Position numbers and translations under genes: made by a program. Positions 55,957-64,000 of a stretch of 64,000 nucleotides of DNA are shown here, piece after piece (position 1 is the first letter of the stretch; each line of letters begins with the position of its first letter). The notes under the pieces were generated by a model, which was not told the origin of the DNA, ran no database searches, and saw nothing but the letters and a program-made list of their open reading frames with translations. Origin of the DNA: Epinephelus fuscoguttatus (Eukaryota > Chordata > Actinopteri > Perciformes > Serranidae); contig NC_064760.1 of assembly GCF_011397635.1 (NCBI RefSeq), positions 29,008,856 through 29,072,855 on the forward strand. Reading direction: 5' to 3'.

Positions 55957-56697
55957 TTACTGTCTTCCACTCGGACTCTCCTCCATGTCACTGAGGTGCG
56001 AAGATTCCCCATCACTGCTGTTGGAAGAAGTCACTGATTGATTTGACCCCAAGTCAGATGTAGGTCCGAATATTATGAGGTGGCCGACGGAGGCGGAGGG
56101 GTCCCGCTGTTCTCCGGTCAGCGGGTTCGGGCACTGCACAGTGTCCGCTGGCCGCAGAGAGTGGATCAGACTCCGCCTGGAGGTCTTGTCCGCAGCGGCT
56201 GGACTGGGACTCCTGCACTCCGGGTGAACTACACCAGCCAGCAGCTCCGACAGCTCAGTGATGTAAATCTGCGCCATTTGGAGGGTGTCGTACTTGGACA
56301 ACTTTCTCTCGTTTTCCAGGGAGGGGATGACGCTCCTCAGCTCGTCAAACGCCTTATTGAGGCCGTGCATCCTTCTCCTCTCTCTGGCGTTGGCTGCGAC
56401 GCGCCTGTGTTTCTGCGGGCCAAAGTGGCTCGGCTTTCCCCCCTCTGCTGCCCTGTCACAGTCTGCCTCTGCGGCGCCTGCAGCAGTCTGGCACACAGGA
56501 AGTTTACTCATTGGCACAAGTTTCTCCAGCGCGAGGCCAGAGTCTGCAGCTCCGTGCGCGTCCCTCCTGGAGAACGCATGGATTGAATTAGATGAAATCC
56601 AAGTCTTGGAGTTGATGTGGGCAAGGTTGCGCTGCTGCAGCAGGCTGAAGTCCTCTGGGTACTCCGGCCAGCTTGAAAGCTCTGCTTTTGCAGTCAT
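55957..56697 (-). CDS. atoh1c: atonal-family bHLH transcription factor, probably Atoh1c
   Basis: Intronless, 246 residues, starting [18 protein letters not shown] at the ATG ending at 56697; an in-frame GTG just before it is not a likely start. The bHLH is at about 98-153: [70 protein letters not shown] and [13 protein letters not shown] are ATOH1-class features (ATOH7 and NEUROG differ in the basic region and loop). The serine-rich C-terminus ends [15 protein letters not shown]. Such factors bind E-boxes with E-proteins and drive hair-cell, cerebellar rhombic-lip and related fates. The loop [12 protein letters not shown] and the location away from an ATOH1-like context suggest the atoh1c paralogue, which tetrapods lack; atoh1b is the alternative. 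Family firm, paralogue inferred. Confidence 0.85.
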   Translation of the reverse strand: MTAKAELSSWPEYPEDFSLLQQRNLAHINSKTWISSNSIHAFSRRDAHGAADSGLALEKLVPMSKLPVCQTAAGAAEADCDRAAEGGKPSHFGPQKHRRVAANARERRRMHGLNKAFDELRSVIPSLENERKLSKYDTLQMAQIYITELSELLAGVVHPECRSPSPAAADKTSRRSLIHSLRPADTVQCPNPLTGEQRDPSASVGHLIIFGPTSDLGSNQSVTSSNSSDGESSHLSDMEESPSGRQ

Positions 56698-56794
56698 CAC
56701 TGCAATGGCCTGTGGTCGTGCACGGCAGGGAAAAGGTCACACAGAAGACTCTGGATGATGCCCTCGTCTCTGGAGTGCTTTGCACCGCGCCAGC

Positions 56795-56802
56795 AATTTA
56801 TA
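56795..56802 (-). promoter_or_regulatory. TATA box of the atoh1-type gene
   Basis: TATAAATT on the minus strand, 98 bases upstream of the ATG. The sequence between is GC-rich. Spacing gives a transcription start near 56765 and a 5'UTR of about 70 bases. Confidence 0.55.
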
Positions 56803-57249
56803 CCACCTCCCCTCAGTCACCTTGGTGTCACTCCCAGCTCCTCAAACAGCCCTGACAGCCCTGCAGCCTCAGGAGGCAGCAGCCAATCGCACAATCCCCT
56901 CTGACCCTGTCAACGAACAATTAGACAAAGCTCGACTTTTTCTCTCCCATTGTGCTTTGTAACTCAATCACGACCTTGTTATTGTGCTCGCACAGAGGGG
57001 AGCCGCGGTATTAATCATTAAAGAGCGTGGCGTATATGTTTCAAAAGTTTAGGAGAAGATGTCTAATGAAGCTGTTCAGGAAAGTCTGAGCTGCATGTCT
57101 GCTGCTGGCTTTATTATTTTGGTTTTCCAGAAATAAATAAATTAACATGCATGCCCAAAGTGTTAATTAGTAAATTAAACAACCTGTGCTTGCAGCTTGG
57201 ACATATAGAGTTTTCTGATCTTTCCCTCAACCCAAAATACTTTTTAACA

Positions 57250-57862
57250 CAATTATTTTGTGATTTCTATTTTTATAAGATTATATGTTACATGTTTTCG
57301 TTACCTTAGAATGTGTCATTTGTTTCTACAGTAGCCCAGAATGGACAAACCAAACACTGGCTCCAGATAGAGCCATTACATCAGCCACCGTAATTAGCAG
57401 CCCCTCTGTGACAAGCCAAACAGCATTGAAAAAACACTAATTTCAATGTGAAACTGCTTTATTCAGCATCTTTACCAGTTAAGTTAACTGAGTCCATTTG
57501 TTTTGGTTAGGAACTGACCTCTGCAGATAATTTGGTTCCTAGTAAAAGCCTCCTGAACATCTGGATGTTAAGTTATTTTAGAAAAAAGGCGAGCATATAT
57601 AAGCAGGTGCTAGGCCAGCAGCCCATCTGCAATGTGCCTATCAGTGCTGATTTGTAATGTGAAACTGCTTTATTCAGTGTTTTTAACAGTTTTAATCACA
57701 TGGTCCATTTGTTTTGGAGAGGAAGAGACCTCTGCGGATAATTTGGCTCCCAATAACAACAACTGTAACTGGGAGTTCATGCTTGGCTCATGGTAGAAAG
57801 TTCAGCTGGTTGCAATCAACAATCCTCACATGTCGGTAAATCCTACACACTGTTCCTTTAAA
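57250..57862 (+). mobile_element. MITE copy 1 (GTGTGTAGGATTT family) upstream of the atoh1-type gene
   Basis: Contains TTTTCGTTACCTTAGAATG near 57294, TTTCTACAGTAGCCCAGAATGG and a right end AAATCCTACACACTGTTCCTTTAAAG. All are, from memory, parts of a high-copy teleost MITE. Within it TGTGAAACTGCTTTATTCAG and the following 90 bases occur twice (57448 and 57658), an internal direct duplication. Confidence 0.6.
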
Positions 57863-59070
57863 GCTTAGTAGGTCTATTTATTTAAAAAGTTAATCAGATA
57901 TTGTTTAAATTTAGTGTGTTGTGCTGTTAAGAACAAACATTTTACACTACATAATCATCACCATCATTACCATCATCAACATCCATATAGACTGTAGCCA
58001 ATCCCAGTCCATGGAAAATGAATTTAGGCATCTTTCTCATGAGCAAAGGAACTGACTCCTTCACTTCGGTCTGACCCCTGAGGGATCTGGCAGCGTTGAG
58101 GTTTGTTCTCAAACAAACAGTAAAAGGTAGACAATCTTTCGCAGATTATTTGCAGAAGAATAATAAAACGAACAGGTGGAAGGCAAGGCTTGAGACACAC
58201 CTGTCTATAGCACAGCCATGATAACTGATAAGTTGTCTGAGGGCAATTTATGAATCATTTAGCGAGAAGTGAGGATCAAAACATGCATAGGCCTGTGTCA
58301 TAATGCAAAAAGTTCCATTAGGCTGTTATTATCATCATTATTATTATTATTAGTACTAGTAGTAGTGGTAACATTAGGATTTTATTTCCAAGGCTTGATC
58401 AAATCAAGTCAGATGAATTAATTTTGATCAGTCACGTGGCCCCTGTGCCTATCAGCTGGTGTCCCCTGGCACCTCACACAAGCTACACACCTCTGTCACA
58501 ACCAGTGTCACCCACGTCTCCCATATGCCGTGCGCAGCAACAACTCAGCTTTCACACTGACGCTCACTGCTCTGACACAAGAGCTAATCACTCATTAGGT
58601 CATCAATTACATGAGAGGAACCACTTCAGCTGTCCGGTGGGAGATCTGAGATGTTGTGATGATGGCAACTTGGACAAATTTAGCATTCAGTGGCCCTCTC
58701 TCCTCTTCTTCTGTGTTTGTGTATGTGTGTGTGACAGTCGGGGTCGCACACTAGTAAAGAAAATCACCGTGACCTGCCTCGCTGCCAGCAGTTTAATGAG
58801 GCCTGGTCTTAGTTGAATAAATCGGCACGCTCTCCTTCCCGGGGTGTCCATTCATTTTTTGGGCGACATGAATATTTCATTCCTTCAGCCCCACTGCCAG
58901 CGCAACAGCCTGCAACCCTGCGTGCTGGCTTTAAAAATGCGGCTACACTTCCCATCTGGTGCTGGGCGTGAGCGGGGGAGTGGCAGCGGAGGCCGAGGAG
59001 GTGTGAGGAACATTTCTGAGGTCAACTTCTATTGACCTCCTGCAAGAGAGAGACTGATGGGTCCCACCAG
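57863..59070. other. non-coding region with short microsatellites
   Basis: An ATC/ATT-type simple repeat lies near 57950-57985 and an ATT/AGT-type run near 58325-58370. Around 58700-59000 is GC-richer unique sequence with no recognised gene. It could hold enhancers for the atoh1-type gene, but none can be named. Confidence 0.4.
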
Positions 59071-59074
59071 GCAA

Positions 59075-59099
59075 GGGGGTTGGGGGTGGGGGGTGGGGG
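59075..59099 (+). other. G-quadruplex motif
   Basis: Four G-runs of five, five, six and five bases are separated by TT, T and T. This satisfies the strictest G3+N1-7 rule and should fold very stably. It lies 2.3 kb upstream of the atoh1-type gene's start. Confidence 0.8.
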
Positions 59100-59244
59100 C
59101 AATAACATCACTGTCAACTGGCGAGTTGAAGGCAACTTTCCGTAAGTTCTTTCCATATAACACAAAAATACTCCATTACAAATTTGAGTCTGCATTGAAA
59201 ACTCATACTGAAAAATATTATTAACAAAATGTCGGCCAACTTCC

Positions 59245-59675
59245 AGTTCCAGTGTGTAAGATTTAGGGGGACATATTGGCAGAAATTAAATATAATATCC
59301 ATAACAAGGTTTTCATTCATTTATAATCACTCAAAACTAAGATTAATCTTGTTTTTGTTACCTTAGAATGAGCATACATACATATGGAACGGGTCCAGCT
59401 GCTGCATTCAGGAGTGGTGGGAAGTTGCATGCTTTCTTACCGAAAGATGACATAATTGTGTTTGTCTCATTTGTATGTGATTTTTTTTTAATAACCAATA
59501 AGATGCAAGACACATCTGGCCCTTCAGATATTTTCACGTTATCTAATCTGGCCACCATTCAAAAAAGTCTGGACACCCCTGTCCTACACACTTGGCACAT
59601 GGGAGAAGTTTCAGTTGGTTGCAATCTGCAACGTCACCACTAGATGCCACTAAATTCCAAACACTAGACCTTTAG
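59245..59675 (+). mobile_element. MITE copy 2, same family as 57250-57862
   Basis: Starts GTGTGTAAGATTTAGGGGGAC, has TTTTTGTTACCTTAGAATGAG (matching 57296 in copy 1) and ends GGTTGCAATCTGCAACGTCACC, CTAGATGCCACTAAATTCCAAACACT. Copy 1 has the matching GGTTGCAATCAACAATCCTCAC. The ends are inverted (GTGTGTAAGATTT / AAATTCCAAACACT) with divergence. Confidence 0.6.
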
Positions 59676-61640
59676 GTATACACTTATAATAGCAAAAATT
59701 GCAGATTTGTACAGAAACACCTTAGAGGTGCATTAACTTGATAGTTTTTCTGACTTACAAATTATCATCTCAAAATTCTGAGAAAAGCTGTCGTGAAAAA
59801 AATCTGCTATTGTTTGTATGAACTGATGAAATAATCATTTAATTAATTCAGAAAAACAGCAGATTTTTTTTTATTCAACAAATGCTTCACGCTTCCAAAC
59901 GTTTGAGTGTCCAAAAGTGGGTTAAGTACAGTGAATTTCCAGCACAGAGCTTTTATTTTGAAGTGCCATTTCCTGCTGTAGAGTGAGTGATAAATGGACA
60001 ACTACTTGACCGAGACAGCAAACTAGCTCAACGACATGGCCAAATGCAAATATGACACTGAATGTATTAAACTGTGTGGACCTTCAGCTAATGACCAAGG
60101 AGAAATCTGGACAGTGCATCATATTTTAAAAACCATATATTAAATCTGAAACTTTAACTTATAACTATTGGCTCTCAAACAAATTCAGTGAAATAAAAAG
60201 TACAGTGTTGGCCCGGTTCCAAGAGGCAGGAGATAACCAGAGGACACACTGCTGAGTGAAACCCTGTAGACACTCAGAGTGGCACATAGATGGATTTCTG
60301 GCTCCTGGACTCTGTCTCGTGATAAACAGGAACAGGTAGGCTGTAACTACTGCTGACTGCAGCAGAATGTAAACAAGTGGGATCAATTTGTTCCTGGTGA
60401 GGACCTGTGTGTTCATTGCCTTGGAGTGCTCCTTGTAAACTCCTTGAAGGGACTTTCAGTGAGAGGCTGCAGTGTCCGATGGAACGTCCCACGATGCGAA
60501 ACAACAAACCAACCTGGCACAAAATGCCTCAGCAATCTCACAACTCAGTTTACAGCTAATAATGGTTTCACAATATGTCACCAGCTTGGCAACCAGAGCG
60601 CCATCCACGACTGCAGCTGCCAGATGACGTTGGTGATGGAACCTGGCAACGGTCCCAACAGTTTATCTTGACCCATAACTATTTAAACCCTAAACCCAAC
60701 CAGCCAACCACAGCAGCACCCTCTTGTGTCAACACATGCTCCGTGGCCACTGTTTAACTCTGATTAAAGTTGTTAGAGCACACAATGTGGGTGGCAGTAA
60801 CTGGTGAGTACAAATTAATGCCTCTCAACCAGTCACACTGTTTGGTTGCAGTTGAACATCGTAAAATACTGTGCGTCTGTTTTGCAGCAGGGATTGGTCG
60901 GTTCCTCATGGGCTGATAATGGAGAGACAGAGTAGTTCCAATAATAATACCTTGTCTCATTGTTCTAATTTCTAGCAAATGAGGCAGGCCTAATAGTGAA
61001 ATTATAGCAGTCCTCATTTCACTGGGGATGCCTTAGAAGCTCCTCAATTATCCCTGGGGAACAGTTGGGAATCATGCCCAAGCGATCTATAATTAATTCA
61101 ATTTTTAGAGATTTCGTTTGATGTGTTGTGTCTCTGTGTCTTTGTCCACCTGTTCAAGACATAATATCCTATAGGAAGAGCAATATGTCCATACAATCCA
61201 CACAGGCTTCAGAAATTACAATACCACTTATACTTTACAGGCGTTTTAATTTTGTCATCATTTCCCAGAGAAAAAAAAAGATAATTTGGTACTAATTAAA
61301 GAGGGAAAATGGCAATCTCTCAAAAGGATTGCTCCATTTAAACCCGTGTAATTCTTAATTTATTAATATAGTCTTCATATGTTGAGTTGTACGCTTGTCT
61401 GCTTAAAAAAGCTCACCTGACCTGCTGATTCTTTATATTATTCTAGGAGTTAATTTGAATGCATTGATAGGAAGTGTACCACTTTAACACAGTCTCAAAT
61501 TCCCTCATAATTGGTGTCCATAGTGATTTCCAGGACAATTTCCTACAATATTATTTGGAAGTCACGGACCCACAAAACCAAAATGGCCAAAGGTCAGATT
61601 ACACAATTTCCAGACGCAGTTTCATCAATAAATTAACAGT
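59676..61640. other. intergenic, no gene seen
   Basis: AT-rich. TAATTA-type homeodomain-like words cluster near 61090 and 61290-61370, but this is expected in AT-rich DNA. Short open frames have no recognisable content. Confidence 0.4.
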
Positions 61641-61733
61641 AAGCAGTGATGTAACCAGGGGTCATCAGGCGTTTCAGGTCTTTCAGCATCATCCACCCAC
61701 GCCAGCTAGTGTTGATCAGACTCCAGCCCGTTT

Positions 61734-62067
61734 CTAGGTAGCTACTGTGGTCCACGGATATCTCCTTTTGATCCACAGCCATCTTGATGCCCTCTCAGCA
61801 GCATCAGTGATGTCCCTGATGGCTCTCTTGCTGTGCAGTCCTCTGATCCCCGGCAACATGAGGGCCCTGTAGTGGGACTGGCTGGCAATCCTCAGCAGCC
61901 AACCTCGATGGGGTAGCATAGGGTCTTCCAGCAATTACTTTGGCATTCACCGGCGAGCTCCTCATCCTCCCAAACGCCTCTCCCATCCAGTCTTCCAAGG
62001 ACACAGTCAATTCAAGCAGGACCACCTGCCTTGATGCAATTCTAATATAGATTTGTCTGGGACACAT
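61734..62067 (-). repeat. old retroelement-related coding fragment
   Basis: A short minus-strand stretch with VVLLELTV and AAERASRWLWIKR, words I associate with the C-terminal part of polyproteins in high-copy fish retroelements. The exact family cannot be set from this piece. It is clearly broken and old, with no terminal repeats visible. Confidence 0.4.
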
Positions 62068-62520
62068 CCCCTCCTGTATTCAGATCTGCTCAAAATGCCC
62101 CCCACAGTATGTTGATACTAGAAATACTGCCCTGCGGTTGTATGCGTCTGTGCACCCGTCAAGTTTCTCTTATAGTTTATATCCATGTCTGTGAAAACAT
62201 GGATGCTTCACACCCATCTTGCCCCGGCCACACAAAGATCTATACAATCAGTTTCAAGATTAGTGTCATCGATTCAGTGTCTGACCAAATGCTTCCCCCT
62301 CTGTTCCTGAGATATGATGTTGAGTAACGACCAGAAAAGTGTTTTAAGCAGAACATTATGACATCACAGTGAAGTTGACCTTTTAACCTTTTGGGTGTAA
62401 AATCTCATCACTTCCTAATTATATGAGGTTTTGTCAAAATTCTTGACAATTCTTGAGTCATGGTCAAAAACACGTTTTTGGTAAGGTCACACTGAACCTG
62501 ACTTTTGACCTTTGATCTTT

Positions 62521-63330
62521 GACCACCAAATTCTAGTCTATTCTTCAGTTCAAGTGGACGTTTGAGTCAAATTTAAAGAAATTCTCTTAAGGTGTCCTGG
62601 AGATATTGCATTCACAAGAAGGAGTCAGATGCAAGGTCACAGTGACGTTTAACTACCAAATTCTAATAAGTTCATCGTTGAGTGCAAGTGGACGTTTTTG
62701 CCAAAATTTTAAGAATTCCATCAAGGCACTCTTGAGATATAGTGTTCAAAAGAATGAGACGGACAACATCACAGTGACCTTGACCTTTGACCACCAAATT
62801 CTAATCTATTCTTTTGTCCAAGTGGACGTTTGTGCCAAATTTGAAAAAAAATCCTTTAAGGTTCGCTGGAGATATTGCATTCACGAGAATGAGACAGATG
62901 CGAGGTCACAGTAACCTTTGACCACCAAAATCTAATCAGTTCATTGTTGAGTGGACGTTTTTGCCAAAATTGAAGAATTCCATCAAGGCGTTCTTGAGAT
63001 ATCGTGTTCAAAAGAATGAGACAGACAGAGTTACAGTGACATTGACCTTTAACCTACGACCACCAAAATTTAATCAGTTCATCGTTGGGTACAAGTGGAC
63101 GTTTTTGCCAAAATTGAAGAATTCCATCAAGGCATTCTTGAGATATTGTGTTCAAAAGAATGAGACAGACAGAGTAACAGGGACCTTGACCTTTAACCTA
63201 CGACCACCAAATTTTAACCAGTTCGTCGTTAAGTGCAAGAGTTTTTGCCAAATTTGAAGAATTCCATCAAAGCGTTCTTGAGATGATGCATTGACGAGAA
63301 TGGGACGGACAACCCGAAAACATAATGCCT
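62521..63330 (+). repeat. tandem array, six units of about 131-143 bp
   Basis: Units start at about 62521, 62652, 62789, 62920, 63059 and 63202, each beginning with a form of ACCACCAAATTCTAATC. Each contains CAAGTGGACGTTT, TGCCAAAATT, AAGAATTCCATCAAGG and TTCTTGAGATAT-G. Units 1 and 3 share GAGATATTGCATTCACRAGA; units 2, 4 and 5 share TGTTCAAAAGAATGAGAC. The first four units thus alternate in a two-unit (about 270 bp) higher order. Flanks 62390-62520 look like a decayed unit. The array creates open frames that are not genes. Confidence 0.8.
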
Positions 63331-64000
63331 AATATGGCTTTTAAAATTGCCATGCATTCACCAGCAACCAACAATGGTGCTATCTCTGTTTCGTTTCATA
63401 TTTTTCACATAGCTCACGTAAAGTCAGAGTAAATTGTCAATCATTAATATTGTGCTGCACATGTCATTTATGTAGACAGTTGTAGCTTTAATTTATTGCG
63501 TATTTGTATGGTATACTTTATAGCTGTACATGCTCAAAATACAATTTTTTATTTTTTAGTTTGTTTTTTCTGGGGTGGGGGAACCTCAAGGCAGATTTGG
63601 TCCCCCCAGTGTTGACTCCCTGGCTACGGCCTTGTCAAATATATTTTAATTTTATTGTGTTTGTTCCTTATGTGCACAATAAACCAACCCTTACTATACC
63701 TTTTTTAGATTCATTTTATCATGTTTAAATGTGTAGTAATATATAAATAGGTCGACATGAATTTAATAACACAGTTTTCCCTCACCATCTTACTTACTCT
63801 TACTCTATACAGTAAGCCACCGTTTTGCCTCGTGCCTCTCCAGTGTTTTAATTAAAGACTCCTTAATTTTGCAACAATACAGCGTTTCCATTTTTTCCAC
63901 ACAATCGTGCACCAGGAACAGTGCGCCTCTTGATGTTGGGAGCAGTCTACTCTGTAATTATCCCCACACACCCGAAGCTACGGAGGTGGCTCTCCTGAGC
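63331..64000. other. window end, no gene seen
   Basis: AT-rich. CCCTGGCTACGGCCTTG near 63618-63634 resembles the end of a fish transposon (reverse CAAGGCCGTAGCCAGGG). An inverted counterpart, CAGTGATGTAACCAGGG, lies at 61644, so 61644-63634 may be one composite element. Confidence 0.3.

Noticed and set aside
56080-56758. Plus-strand open frames of 157-168 residues over the atoh1-type gene
   Set aside because: They are the reverse of the GC-rich bHLH coding exon, which has clear family motifs on the minus strand.
61080-61375. Cluster of TAATTA words as a possible conserved enhancer
   Set aside because: The local composition is AT-rich enough to explain it; conservation cannot be judged from one sequence.
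62606-63257. Open frames of about 100 residues with repeated KNSIKAFLRY words
   Set aside because: Produced by the tandem array; the repeating peptide follows the 137-bp unit and is not a protein family.

Overview
The window is vertebrate nuclear DNA, almost certainly from a ray-finned (teleost) fish. It has intron-split genes with GT/AG boundaries, AATAAA poly(A) signals, no operons, and many short non-autonomous DNA transposons of types common in teleosts. The gene order prelid1 - mxd3 - fam193b - ddx41 - dok3 corresponds to a block on human 5q35. It is flanked by two genes mammals do not keep in this setting: a Y7-type neuropeptide Y receptor and an atoh1-type bHLH gene.

Layout. 1-400 holds a possible last exon of an unidentified gene. 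2.9-7.8 kb is npy7r (+), with a non-coding first exon, a 2.6 kb 5'UTR intron and a single coding exon. 8.8-17.3 kb is prelid1 (+, five coding exons), whose introns and 3'UTR carry transposons. 17.6-22.7 kb is mxd3 (-, six coding exons), tail-to-tail with prelid1. 25.2-37.3 kb is fam193b (+, ten coding exons). 37.6-47.6 kb is ddx41 (+, seventeen coding exons). 48.0-54.4 kb is dok3 (+, five coding exons). 55.6-56.8 kb is a single-exon atonal-family gene on the minus strand, probably atoh1c. 57-64 kb is non-coding, with two copies of one MITE family, a G-quadruplex motif, an old retroelement fragment and a roughly 137-bp tandem array.

I rebuilt exon boundaries by hand from GT/AG sites, codon phase and remembered vertebrate proteins. 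All six spliced genes keep an open frame from start to stop, and none looks broken. The genes do not form one pathway: mitochondrial lipid transfer (prelid1), MYC/MAX-network repression (mxd3), a nuclear protein of unclear role (fam193b), an RNA helicase and nucleic-acid sensor (ddx41), an immune adaptor (dok3), a peptide receptor (npy7r) and a neurogenic factor (atoh1-type). They sit together through ancestral synteny.

No unmistakable new system was found. The most unusual signals are two degraded hammerhead-ribozyme-like cores of the kind carried by Penelope-like elements, a near-perfect 30-bp-arm hairpin in dok3 intron 1, two long fold-back elements, a set of transposons dated by terminal inverted repeats and target-site duplications, and GCTAGC/GTTAGC-rich tracts just inside three housekeeping genes.
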